Assembly: GCA_023262855.1 (NCBI GenBank)
Contig: JALQYQ010000045.1
Location: forward strand, 1-64,000
Direction of reading: 5' to 3'
Length of the DNA stretch: 64,000 nucleotides
Source: Crocinitomicaceae bacterium
Lineage (GTDB): Bacteria; Bacteroidota; Bacteroidia; Flavobacteriales_D; Crocinitomicaceae
This document shows, piece by piece, positions 8,954 through 16,839 of the stretch. Position numbers and translations under genes: made by a program. The stretch's first letter is position 1. The number at the start of each line of letters is the position of its first letter. Under the pieces are notes generated by a model. That model did not search any database. It was not told the DNA's origin and worked only from the letters and a program-made list of their open reading frames with translations.

Positions 8954-9487
8954 CTATTTCCAAAGTCCTATTTTGTTTTTCTTTGCTTTGTTTTCTGCTG
9001 CTGTAATTTGTTCTTGAAAGCTAATTTGAGCTTCTTCGCCTAGGTAAATTTCAAAAAACGGTTCACCTGGTAAACTTTCAATTAATCTTCTGTCGTCAAC
9101 AATGATCTCATTCCATGAATTTGGAATACGCATTGCATTCGCTTCATAACAACCTTGGCGGATTAAATAGTTATTAAGAGTGTCGGCTCCGTCGAATACT
9201 AAACAGAATTTCATTGTCACTTCATTTTTACCAAAAGCATATATTGGTTGAACTAAGGCTTCGGGATGTTTTTGAATCCAACTATTTACAATTGAATCGG
9301 TTGAAGATGCAGAAGTGGCAATGTTAAATCCATTTCCGATTAAATAGTAGAGAGTTCCAGGTTCTTTTTCAGATTGAGCGACGATTCCATTAAATTTTAA
9401 TTCTGAAATAGATTTCGGATTCGTAGAACAACCTATAAACGTAAATACAACAATCAATAGGGTGAATGCAAGTAGTTTCATTTTCAT
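8954..9487 (-). CDS. Lipoprotein with SNase-like C-terminal region
   Basis: The 177-aa product has a lipoprotein signal (FTFIGCSTN). Its C-terminus, AAENKAKKNKIGLWK, is the closing motif of staphylococcal-nuclease-like (TNase) domains, and LNNYLIRQGCYEANAM resembles the strand before it. The usual catalytic Arg/Glu/Asp sites of TNases are not evident to me, so it may be an inactive SNase fold anchored at the membrane. On the minus strand a TATCTTCG box (9507-9514 on plus) lies about 20 bases upstream of the start. Confidence 0.45.
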   Translation of the reverse strand: MKMKLLAFTLLIVVFTFIGCSTNPKSISELKFNGIVAQSEKEPGTLYYLIGNGFNIATSASSTDSIVNSWIQKHPEALVQPIYAFGKNEVTMKFCLVFDGADTLNNYLIRQGCYEANAMRIPNSWNEIIVDDRRLIESLPGEPFFEIYLGEEAQISFQEQITAAENKAKKNKIGLWK

Positions 9488-9559
9488 TTTTTAATCTTAA
9501 GGTTTCGAAGATAGCTTTTTTTAAAATGATTTGTACTTCGGGATTTATCAAAATTAACT

Positions 9560-9712
9560 TTGGAAATCTTAAGCATAATGCGTTATACGCTCTGCATGTC
9601 CTCCGTGCCTCAGTGGTGAAAATATTAAGTGAAGTGAAACTCATAGCGAAGCGTCTCTTGCGGCCTCTTTTTTTCTTAGCTCCTCCGCGTTAAAAAATTA
9701 TTAGTGCGTTGA
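9560..9712. repeat. Intergenic degenerate repeat (CTCCGTGCCTCAGTGGTGAAA type)
   Basis: The gap between the SNase-like lipoprotein and the pseudouridine synthase holds CTCCGTGCCTCAGTGGTGAA at about 9599-9618, GCGAAGCGTCTCTTGCGGCC (about 9646-9665) and CTCCTCCGCGTTAAAAAA (about 9679-9696). These GC-richer words stand out from the AT-rich surroundings and resemble a degenerate phrase seen between genes in many Bacteroidota and other bacteria. A plus-strand open frame of 75 codons crosses it and is almost certainly not a gene. Confidence 0.55.
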
Positions 9713-9716
9713 AAAA

Positions 9717-11414
9717 CTAGAACTCCCCTTCAAGTTCCACTTCCATGAACTCATGCGTAATCGGATGACGAAACGAAATCCATTCTGCGTGCAAGTGCAA
9801 ACGCGTTGAGCGTGTCCCATACAAATCGTCACCAACGATTGGACAATTTAAGCCCTGCGGATGTGCTGCGTGGACACGTAATTGATGGGTGCGACCTGTG
9901 ATTGGATAAAAGTGAATCTTGGTGCGACCATCTTTGCGTTCGATGACTTTCCACTTTGTTTGTGCGGGTTTACCGTGTTCAAAACATACCAATTGGCGCG
10001 GACGATCTTCTAAATCAACACGCAAAGGCAAATCGATGAACCCTTCGTCTTCTTTGACAATTCCTTCGAGTAAAGCAACATAGCGTTTTTTGACCACGCG
10101 CTTGATGAACTGTCGTTGGATTTGTTTGTGGACAGCCAATGTTTTCGCGGCAATCAATAAGCCGGACGTTGACATGTCTAAACGATGCACCACCAACGGA
10201 CCTGTTGCATCTGGATACAAAACCTGTAAACGTGTTAATACTGAATCATCGATGTTTTTTCCTGGAACGGATAGAAATTCTGCTGGTTTATTGATAATCA
10301 CCACGTGTTCATCTTCCCAAACGATGGATAATTCTTTTCCTTCAGCTGGATTCGTCAACATAGGATTGTCCGCGATGTTCATTCCTTGCAACATGTGACC
10401 AAGAATCGGTTCGCATTTTCCGCGACAAGCAGGGTAGTAATGTCCGTGAATGCGGATTTCTGATTTCGGCGATTGTCCCCACCAAAATTCAGCCATACAA
10501 ACGGGTGTAAGTTGATGCGTGAAGGCGTATTGAAATAGTTTCGGTGCGGCACATTCTCCAGCTCCAGCAGTTGGTCGTCCTTCGGGTGTGTTTTTGAAAA
10601 TTGCCCCCAAACTTTTCTTCTGTAAGTATTGATCTACAAAATAGTATTGATCGAAAATTTCATTTTGTAAAGCGGCAGATTTTGTTTTGCGCTCTTCTTT
10701 CAAACGTTCTAATTCATCGGAGAAAAGTGCCAGTTCAGCTTCCAAGGCTTCAATGCGCTCTTTCCATGCTTTGGTTAAATCCTTTAAGCGGTAACTTTCG
10801 TAAATACTTTGCTTATTCAATTCCAATAAACGCAGTTCCAATGCTTCACCAGTCAAGTCGTTTTCGGCTTGTAATCGTTCTTCCTTACGACGATCTTTTC
10901 CTGCTTTATTGAAGGCTTTCAAATCGGATAATTCACGTTCAGCCTGCTTGCGTCCTTGGCTTAAGTTATTCACTGCATCGTGATAAGCGGGAAGTTGCTC
11001 GAGCTGTTCAATGCGTTCGTTGATTTCACTCACGATTGCTTCGCCTTTTTTATAAAAGCCATCTTCCAACAACATGTCGAAAACAGGTGGAACAAACTTT
11101 TCGTGTTGATTGTGTCCGGCGAGTTTACCAGAAACGGCGCTGATGTATCCTAATTCTCCAGCTTGATTTTTAACCACCAGCACGCCAAACATTTTCCCAA
11201 TCACAAGTCCTTCTTGTCCTTCCTCGATTCCGAAGTTATGTTCCCAATCGCTTTGATTCGCGAGATAATCTTGTAATTCTTTTGCGGCGATGAGTGCCAA
11301 TTCGTTTGGCTCGTAATAAAAAGGATAATCAAATTGTTCAGGCAAGGCAATACTTTCAACCGACGATTGAAAACGGGTGAAATAGGATGGAGGTGCTGCT
11401 TGTTTTTCTGACAC
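9717..11414 (-). CDS. RluA-family pseudouridine synthase with long N-terminal extension
   Basis: It converts uridine to pseudouridine in rRNA or tRNA. The catalytic domain is the C-terminal 200 residues: IVWEDEHVVIINKPAEFLSVPG, then the active-site HRLDMSTSGLLI (catalytic Asp near residue 410), and GRTHQLRVHAAH. The first 370 residues are an extension with a coiled coil (about 150-260, rich in Glu, Lys, Leu and Arg) and a Cys/His segment (HGHYYPACRGKCEP). The protein is 565 aa, about twice the size of classic RluA. The HRLDM form is typical of RluA subtypes acting on tRNA/23S rRNA, but the target is not provable here. The start is GTG; the minus-strand -7 box is at 11436-11443. Confidence 0.88.
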   Translation of the reverse strand: MSEKQAAPPSYFTRFQSSVESIALPEQFDYPFYYEPNELALIAAKELQDYLANQSDWEHNFGIEEGQEGLVIGKMFGVLVVKNQAGELGYISAVSGKLAGHNQHEKFVPPVFDMLLEDGFYKKGEAIVSEINERIEQLEQLPAYHDAVNNLSQGRKQAERELSDLKAFNKAGKDRRKEERLQAENDLTGEALELRLLELNKQSIYESYRLKDLTKAWKERIEALEAELALFSDELERLKEERKTKSAALQNEIFDQYYFVDQYLQKKSLGAIFKNTPEGRPTAGAGECAAPKLFQYAFTHQLTPVCMAEFWWGQSPKSEIRIHGHYYPACRGKCEPILGHMLQGMNIADNPMLTNPAEGKELSIVWEDEHVVIINKPAEFLSVPGKNIDDSVLTRLQVLYPDATGPLVVHRLDMSTSGLLIAAKTLAVHKQIQRQFIKRVVKKRYVALLEGIVKEDEGFIDLPLRVDLEDRPRQLVCFEHGKPAQTKWKVIERKDGRTKIHFYPITGRTHQLRVHAAHPQGLNCPIVGDDLYGTRSTRLHLHAEWISFRHPITHEFMEVELEGEF

Positions 11415-11435
11415 GATTATTCACTTTTTGGAGGA

Positions 11436-11443
11436 CAAAGGTA
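11436..11443 (-). promoter_or_regulatory. -7 promoter box of the pseudouridine synthase gene
   Basis: On the minus strand this reads TACCTTTG, an exact match to the Bacteroidota sigma factor -7 consensus TAnnTTTG. It lies 21 bases before the GTG start. A TTG about 22 bases further upstream could serve as the -33 element. Confidence 0.6.
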
Positions 11444-11485
11444 CAGGAGATTTGTCCAAAAAATGCAATTGTGAGTTGGAAACTA

Positions 11486-11947
11486 TTATTTCCCTTTCAC
11501 TAAAATCGCATCGTAGCATTCAATCCACTGATTCACGGTCATTTTAGTGAGTAATTCACCCAATAGTTCGTAAGGGATTTGATCCATCTTTTTGAAACGA
11601 ATGCATGATTTTCCCATGTCGAGTTTTGCTTTTGAGTGCTTTGGATATTCCTCTACAAACCAGTTTAACAAGTTTTCGTCGCTGTAGATTCCCATGTGGT
11701 AAACAGCAATAAAATTCTTTTGTGAAGCAACATTGATAAACGGCAACGGAAGTTCAGGAGAACAATGATAACCTTTCGGATAAATTGAATGCGGAACAAC
11801 ATAACCAATCATTCCATAACTCATTTGTTCAACAAATCCTTCAGGAAGATTCGCTTTAAACAATTCACGTAAACGTTGCATCGGAGCTTTGCGCTCTTCT
11901 GGTAGATCGTTCATGTAGTTTTCGACTGTTTGGGCTTTGCTTTGCAT
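11486..11947 (-). CDS. DUF1801 family protein
   Basis: The 153-aa protein (MQSKAQTVENYMNDLPEERKAPMQRLRELF) belongs to the DUF1801 (YdhG-like) fold, recognised by EQMSYGMIGYVVP, PLPFINVASQKNFIAVYHMG and SCIRFKKMDQIPYELL. The family is small, cytoplasmic and of uncertain role; some relatives are described as iron chaperone-like. The ATG at 11947 was chosen over an in-frame TTG 9 bases upstream. Only one base separates it from the stop of the DUF2807 gene, so these form an operon. Confidence 0.75.
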   Translation of the reverse strand: MQSKAQTVENYMNDLPEERKAPMQRLRELFKANLPEGFVEQMSYGMIGYVVPHSIYPKGYHCSPELPLPFINVASQKNFIAVYHMGIYSDENLLNWFVEEYPKHSKAKLDMGKSCIRFKKMDQIPYELLGELLTKMTVNQWIECYDAILVKGK

Positions 11948-11948
11948 C

Positions 11949-12665
11949 TTATTCAAGTATTAATGTTCCTTTTCCGGATTCTTCTAATTTTTCGATGATA
12001 GTTGGATTTCCTGATAAATGAATGTCTCCTTCACCTGTTAATTTATAGCTTAATTTCTGTGCGCAGTTCACGAAAATTGATCCTTTTGAAGCGTTGTCCA
12101 CATAGCCGAATTGACTTGCTAATTCCTTCGCATCAACAGCCATGAGTGCTACATTCCAAAGTTTAACTTCATTGCACGTGCCTTTCAAGGTGATTTTCCC
12201 ACCGCAAGGAAAATTGTTCCAGTAGTAAAATGTTGTGCAATTGACGTCCAATGAAGCATTGTTCAGTTTACTTTTCATGATCAAGCCCAATTCATCAGCC
12301 ACCAGTTGATTGTCGGACTGAATGATGCACGTTTCATTGGCAATGATGCGATTCAAGGTGTCAACTGTCAAGTAAATCAGAACTTTGTTATTCTTTGGAT
12401 GCATCCAATTTCCGTGATAATTGTTTTCGATGGTCAAGGTATTGTTGTCAATCGTAAAATCGATGTTCTCCAAAATTTTACTTGCTCCCTCAATGCGAAT
12501 GGCGTTGCTCGTTCCCTGAATCAAATGTACTTCAAATGCCGAATTCAATGCCAAGGTATCAAATTGTTCAAGGTTCTTTTCAAGCGTTGTTTTGGTCATT
12601 GCTTTCTTGCATGAACCAAAGCTGATAGACCCAAAAAGAATTGCTATGTAAAGGAAGTATCTCAT
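11949..12665 (-). CDS. DUF2807 (GIN-domain) lipoprotein
   Basis: The 238-aa product has a lipoprotein signal (FGSISFGSCKK). The following repeats match the DUF2807 putative auto-transporter adhesin head domain: FDTLALNSAFEVHLIQGTSNAIRIEGASKIL, then NNTLTIENNY and repeated beta strands, ending in KLTGEGDIHLSGNPTIIEKLEESGKGTLILE. It is expected to form a right-handed beta helix on the cell surface or in the periplasm. It overlaps the PagL-like gene by four bases (TGA/ATG), so translation may be coupled. Confidence 0.75.
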   Translation of the reverse strand: MRYFLYIAILFGSISFGSCKKAMTKTTLEKNLEQFDTLALNSAFEVHLIQGTSNAIRIEGASKILENIDFTIDNNTLTIENNYHGNWMHPKNNKVLIYLTVDTLNRIIANETCIIQSDNQLVADELGLIMKSKLNNASLDVNCTTFYYWNNFPCGGKITLKGTCNEVKLWNVALMAVDAKELASQFGYVDNASKGSIFVNCAQKLSYKLTGEGDIHLSGNPTIIEKLEESGKGTLILE

Positions 12666-13765
12666 TTTTTCTTCACAAAAAAGTAGCCGAAGCCAAGTTC
12701 AGGATAATCCAAAATGTGCAAGTGTGATTTCATCGAAATGTGCATCAAGAAATGATCATTGAATTTCCAACGGAGTATTCCGCGATTATACATTGTCGCA
12801 TGATCAACATGATCTGTTAACCCCAAATAAACACCTTCTTGCAAGATAAAACTGAATTTACTGTAAACCAATTCTTGTGAGACATGAATGCCTGTGCGGA
12901 AGTCATAAATTGATTTGTGAACAGCATTATCTGCGGCCATTTCAATTTCTGTAGATGAATCGTAAAAGACATCTGCTCCGGCGCCAATGTGGAATTTACG
13001 TTTCCAATGGTATTTGTATTCGGCACTCATTGATGAGGTGAAATAGACCGTTGATTGCAATGCGCGCGTATGTTTTCCTCCAGCAGCATAAATGAATGCC
13101 AATTCGTGTTTCGGAGTGTGTTGTGCGATTTCAGTCTTTTTAAAATCGTCTTGTTGTCCCGCAGCAAAGGATAAACCGGCAAAAGCGGCAAATAAATTAA
13201 CGCCCAAATTGGGTTCGGCCATGTTTGCGTTGGAATAGTGTGTAAAGGATAAACCACTTTGAAAAGTCCATTTCGGTGTGATAACGAAACGTGTTCCCAA
13301 TTTAAAATTGAAATGAATGTTGACATGTGAACCAACCGAAATATTGTTGTAGTTGGTTTCTAGGTCGAAACGTTTGGTGGCATAGCCAATTCCAAATCCA
13401 AATTGATGGGTGAATTGAAATTTCGGCTTACGAATGATGAACGATTGAACGTAAGGAAATAAACCAATTTCATGTCCAAGAATGTCCTTGTTTCCAAGGC
13501 TTGTGTATTGCAGCGTTAAACCGTATTCAGGATATTTGTACAATTGTTCCCAATCTGTTTTTCCAGTGGTTCGTTTGAAAAGACTTACCTCAAGTGCTTG
13601 TGTAGGTTTGTTGACGTACAAATTGAAATGTTTGTATTCTGGAATCACAAAGCCATAATGCCCATCGACACGGATCCACAGATTATTGGAAAAGCGCGAT
13701 TTTTCTTGAGCAAAGGTCGTTTGTCCAACAATTAGAAGCAGTAAAATCAATAAACGTTTTCTCAC
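12662..13765 (-). CDS. PagL-like lipid A 3-O-deacylase (acyloxyacyl hydrolase)
   Basis: A 367-aa outer-membrane barrel protein with signal peptide (TTFAQ). The PagL active-site motif is visible as FTHYSNANMAEPNLGVN, with His176 and Ser178 the expected catalytic pair. PagL removes a 3-O-linked acyl chain from lipid A in the outer membrane. It is about twice as long as PagL of Gammaproteobacteria, with extra strands after residue 205. The start is GTG; a TATCTTTG -7 box lies at 13785-13792 on the minus strand. It leads an operon with DUF2807 and DUF1801. Confidence 0.75.
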   Translation of the reverse strand: MRKRLLILLLLIVGQTTFAQEKSRFSNNLWIRVDGHYGFVIPEYKHFNLYVNKPTQALEVSLFKRTTGKTDWEQLYKYPEYGLTLQYTSLGNKDILGHEIGLFPYVQSFIIRKPKFQFTHQFGFGIGYATKRFDLETNYNNISVGSHVNIHFNFKLGTRFVITPKWTFQSGLSFTHYSNANMAEPNLGVNLFAAFAGLSFAAGQQDDFKKTEIAQHTPKHELAFIYAAGGKHTRALQSTVYFTSSMSAEYKYHWKRKFHIGAGADVFYDSSTEIEMAADNAVHKSIYDFRTGIHVSQELVYSKFSFILQEGVYLGLTDHVDHATMYNRGILRWKFNDHFLMHISMKSHLHILDYPELGFGYFFVKKK

Positions 13766-13784
13766 GGAGTTCTCAAATTCATCT

Positions 13785-13792
13785 CAAAGATA
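13785..13792 (-). promoter_or_regulatory. -7 promoter box of the pagL-like operon
   Basis: Minus strand TATCTTTG, an exact TAnnTTTG match, 19 bases upstream of the GTG start. No clear -33 TTTG is seen at the usual spacing. Confidence 0.5.
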
Positions 13793-13812
13793 ACAGAACG
13801 CAGGAAAAAACA

Positions 13813-15609
13813 TTAAGGTTTGAAAAGATAATAGCCAATGGAAACATTCATATATCCCGACATTCCAATTTTATTGTCTTGTGAACTTTGTACCAAGTAA
13901 CTGTTGAAATAATAGCGATCTGAGAAATACGGACTGTCGACAGTTAATGTTGGCAATGAAACACCGATTCCTAATCCTGCGTCGATCATCCATCGGTCGG
14001 ATAACATTCCTTGTGCGCCAAATCCAACGAAAAACGTGTATTTTTTCTCTTTAGCAACAATGTTTCCATAATAAACGGGCGCTGCAGTAATAGTGTCGTA
14101 AATACTTGTCAAAATTGGATCATAGGTTTTCATTACGCGACCGAGGTTGAGGGAAAAATAGCCGCGCGTATCCGATTGCTCAGCCATTAAAAACTTAAGA
14201 GATGTATTCACGCGAGAACCATTGTAATAAAGTGTTTCGCGGTCCAATTCATTTCCATAATAATCGAAATAGGCCATATCAGCTTGAATGGGATTGTAAA
14301 AATCATTTTGGTAATCTTTATCGTGACCAATTTTTGTTGCTGCTACCGTTAATGCGACTTTTTCAAAGTTAAATTCAACAGAACCACCAAAATTCCCCCA
14401 AATCATTGGGATTGGATATGCACTCAAGCAGAGACCAAATTCACTATTTGCTTTACGACTTGCTTTTTTCGCTGCGCGATCTGCTTCTTTTTGGCAAATG
14501 TTTGCATGCTCTAGCGCATCCAATGATAAAGCTGTTTCTTCGACCATCGAATAATAGGTACTTAAATTTGTCCAATAAAAGCAAGAAGAATTACTGTTCA
14601 ACATTCCTTTCATTTTGTTGCAACCTGCTCGAACGATGTCTTTTGTATTTCCTTCGTTCGACCAGAGAAAAGCATTCGTATTGGTTTGAACCAACTCTTT
14701 GTAAAAAGATAAGGCCTCATCAACATTAGAGAGAGATGCTTGATCCAGTTTTAAAATGCGTGTATAAACATCTGCTGCAGGGTATGGATAGTTTGTTTTT
14801 ATCGTTCGTGCAAATGATGCTAATTGGTCACCGTTTTTTGCTAGATAAGGAAGACTGTCAACAGCTAAAACTAATTTATTTGACATCAAAATGGGACTAG
14901 GATATTTATTCTCTCGGATTGTAGTTAGATAAGTTGTGTCTAACGTATTATATGTTTTTACCCATTCAATGAGCATATCAATGTATTCTGAATCAATTTG
15001 TTTTAAATTTTTCTTTGCATCAATTGCTTTGTTGAATGAAATATAATTATACCAAAGAATTGAACTACGCATTGAGATTTCCTTTTTTGCCCAAGTTAAT
15101 GATTCATCTGCTTTACCAATATTTGCGCAAATTTCAGACATGCTGGTATAATATTCCACTAGAGTAGTTTCAAAGTTGGAATAACTAATCGTGTAATTTA
15201 ATCCATTTAGTACATAACGAAGTGGGTAGACAGATTGGTTTGAAAAATATTCAAAATCGGACTTGATGTTACTCATAATTGCATAGGCTTCTTGGTGTTC
15301 CCCTGCCATTCCATGAGTAAACGACAATTCATATTGAATGAACATTTCGAAATACCGAGCTGTAGCTTTTTGATCCTCATTCCCATACTGATTGATATAA
15401 TTTATCAAGGGTTTAGCATCACTTTCATAGAAGTACAATTCAACAAAATCTTCGTCATATACTTCGCCAGCAGTTAATAAATCTTGGAAATCTGACATTT
15501 CATTGTAAATCGTAACAAGTTCAGCTAATTTTTTTTCAGTTTCAGTAGTTTGAGCAAGTAAAGAAAAAGATGAACTAATCAGAAAACAAAGTAATAGAAG
15601 ATAGCGCAT
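13813..15609 (-). CDS. Exported helical/outer-membrane protein of unknown function
   Basis: The 598-aa protein has a signal peptide (SSSFSLLAQ). Its first 380 residues are helical with TPR-like spacing (for example DQKATARYFEMFIQYELSF), and a Lys/Arg-rich helix (EADRAAKKASRKANSE) follows. From about residue 400 it turns into alternating aromatic strands (FVGFGAQGMLSDRWMIDAGLGIGVS, GYMNVSIGYYLFKP) like a small outer-membrane barrel ending in an aromatic residue. No known family is recognised. A TACTTTTG box at 15635-15642 (minus strand) could drive it. Confidence 0.5.
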   Translation of the reverse strand: MRYLLLLCFLISSSFSLLAQTTETEKKLAELVTIYNEMSDFQDLLTAGEVYDEDFVELYFYESDAKPLINYINQYGNEDQKATARYFEMFIQYELSFTHGMAGEHQEAYAIMSNIKSDFEYFSNQSVYPLRYVLNGLNYTISYSNFETTLVEYYTSMSEICANIGKADESLTWAKKEISMRSSILWYNYISFNKAIDAKKNLKQIDSEYIDMLIEWVKTYNTLDTTYLTTIRENKYPSPILMSNKLVLAVDSLPYLAKNGDQLASFARTIKTNYPYPAADVYTRILKLDQASLSNVDEALSFYKELVQTNTNAFLWSNEGNTKDIVRAGCNKMKGMLNSNSSCFYWTNLSTYYSMVEETALSLDALEHANICQKEADRAAKKASRKANSEFGLCLSAYPIPMIWGNFGGSVEFNFEKVALTVAATKIGHDKDYQNDFYNPIQADMAYFDYYGNELDRETLYYNGSRVNTSLKFLMAEQSDTRGYFSLNLGRVMKTYDPILTSIYDTITAAPVYYGNIVAKEKKYTFFVGFGAQGMLSDRWMIDAGLGIGVSLPTLTVDSPYFSDRYYFNSYLVQSSQDNKIGMSGYMNVSIGYYLFKP

Positions 15610-15634
15610 ATCAAGTGGTTATTATAATCTAGGA

Positions 15635-15642
15635 CAAAAGTA
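15635..15642 (-). promoter_or_regulatory. -7 promoter box
   Basis: Minus strand TACTTTTG fits TAnnTTTG and lies 25 bases upstream of the ATG of the TPR/barrel gene. The adjoining upstream sequence is the tandem repeat at 15657. Confidence 0.5.
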
Positions 15643-15656
15643 AGAAATTTTGATTA

Positions 15657-15744
15657 AATGGTTTAAAGGGTTCAAGTGGTTTAAGGGTTCAATAGTTCAA
15701 AGGGTTCAATGGTTCAAAGGGTTCAATGGTTCAAGAGTCCAATG
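15657..15744. repeat. Tandem repeat of TTCAAAGGGTTCAATGG units
   Basis: Several near-identical 17-base units with variants (GGTTTAAAGGGTTCAAGT, GGTTTAAGGGTTCAATAG) are joined head to tail without spacers; two adjacent copies at about 15696-15731 are exact. It is a slippage-type tandem repeat in the gap upstream of the TPR/barrel gene and downstream of the pentapeptide gene. It is not a CRISPR, since there are no unique spacers. Confidence 0.75.
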
Positions 15745-15832
15745 CTTATCTCTCATCACTCATCGATCAACACTTATCCTTCACAAATCATGAATGATGA
15801 ATCACGAATTAAGAATCATTAATTCTCAATTT
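15745..15832. repeat. Degenerate short-word repeats
   Basis: Immediately after the tandem repeat come ATCACTCATCGATCAACACT and then AATCATGAATGATGAATCACGAATTAAGAATCATTAAT. The latter is the same word family (GAATCACGAAT, reverse of GATTCGTGATT) as at 1871-1912. It runs into the stop codon of the pentapeptide gene. Confidence 0.55.
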
Positions 15833-16391
15833 GTATCTGATATTTCCGCAGCAGTCCTGCCAAGGTATTTCGTGAGAACTTTGCCTTTTTTATGCGGTTG
15901 TTTTCTGGGTCGATAATAAAATTAAACGAAGTTCTAAAATCTGTTCCTTCCAAAATAGATCGATCAAACGTAGCGCCGTTAAAATCACATTCGGTGAAAT
16001 TAGCCAAACTTAAATCTGTTTCAGTGAAATCGACTTCCTCCAAATTGCAATGGCTGAAACGACTTCCTTTTAATTTTAATTTATAAAACGAACTGAAATT
16101 GAGTGCGCAAGCGGAAAAATGAAAAGCAATTAAAAACGGATTGCATTCATCGAAATGAAGTCCTAACATTTTACATGAATCGAATTGCACATCCCTGAAG
16201 GATGTATTTACAAGATTCGCATTGCTAAAATCGCAATTGATGAAGGTGCATTCTACAAAAATGTTTTCAGCTAAATGCGTTCCAGCAAAATTGCAGTTTT
16301 CAAACGTACAGTTTTCGTATTCGCCTCGTTCGAATACATTTTTTGTGTAATCTTCATTGATGTACTCAAGATCTGTAATGTAGTTTTTCAT
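15819..16391 (-). CDS. Pentapeptide-repeat protein (Qnr-like fold)
   Basis: The 190-aa cytoplasmic protein is built almost wholly of pentapeptide repeats with central Phe or Leu: YENCTFENCNFAGTHLAENIFVECTFINCDFSNANL and on to FTETDLSLANFTECDFNGATFDRS. Such repeats make a right-handed quadrilateral beta helix; some members (Qnr, MfpA) mimic DNA and protect gyrase. The tail NNRIKKAKFSRNTLAGLLRKY resembles the end of Qnr-like proteins, but the role here cannot be decided. It follows the small membrane protein gene by 32 bases, probably in one operon. Confidence 0.8.
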   Translation of the reverse strand: MKNYITDLEYINEDYTKNVFERGEYENCTFENCNFAGTHLAENIFVECTFINCDFSNANLVNTSFRDVQFDSCKMLGLHFDECNPFLIAFHFSACALNFSSFYKLKLKGSRFSHCNLEEVDFTETDLSLANFTECDFNGATFDRSILEGTDFRTSFNFIIDPENNRIKKAKFSRNTLAGLLRKYQIQIEN

Positions 16392-16423
16392 GTTTAATTC
16401 TAACGTTTGCTATTTTGTTGAAA

Positions 16424-16717
16424 CTAGTTCGATGAATTGTTTTTGTTTTGGCGTCTGTAGCGCAGCAGAATGCTAATTCCAACCAGAATGAGCATGTAAT
16501 AAATGAAATACATGTAGGTTTCATAGTGGAATGTTCGTTTGAGGTATAAAACAAGCGCCACAACACCCAGAAACAATAAAATTGAAACAAGTTTCTTTAC
16601 TGAAGAATTTAAGGTGCGCATAATCGTTAATTGATGCAGAAAAATCAATGTCACCGCAGGAACGAGCAATAGAAAAAATAGGGTGGAAAGCATTGCCGAA
16701 AGAAAGTCCGCATTCAT
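16424..16717 (-). CDS. Small membrane protein, three predicted helices
   Basis: The 97-aa protein has three hydrophobic segments (about 9-30, 40-58, 70-86) and a basic C-terminus (RYRRQNKNN). No family is recognised. A perfect -7 box TACCTTTG sits at 16734-16741 on the minus strand, 16 bases upstream of the ATG, so it probably heads a two-gene operon with the pentapeptide protein. Confidence 0.5.
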   Translation of the reverse strand: MNADFLSAMLSTLFFLLLVPAVTLIFLHQLTIMRTLNSSVKKLVSILLFLGVVALVLYLKRTFHYETYMYFIYYMLILVGISILLRYRRQNKNNSSN

Positions 16718-16733
16718 TTGATTTGATTTGCTT

Positions 16734-16741
16734 CAAAGGTA
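16734..16741 (-). promoter_or_regulatory. -7 promoter box
   Basis: Minus strand TACCTTTG, exact TAnnTTTG, 16 bases upstream of the small membrane protein start. Confidence 0.55.
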
Positions 16742-16839
16742 TAGAAAGAAACGCTAATTATAACCAACCCCAAAGTCTTATTCGTAAATATGCAAGTCGA
16801 AATTCTCTTATGTGGGCTGAGGCTCTCGAAGCCCTATCC

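Noticed and set aside
9466..9693. A 75-codon plus-strand frame
   Set aside because: It overlaps the start of a real minus-strand gene and consists of the degenerate intergenic repeat; no homology-like features.
15657..15744. A CRISPR array
   Set aside because: The units are joined directly with no unique spacers and no cas genes are nearby.
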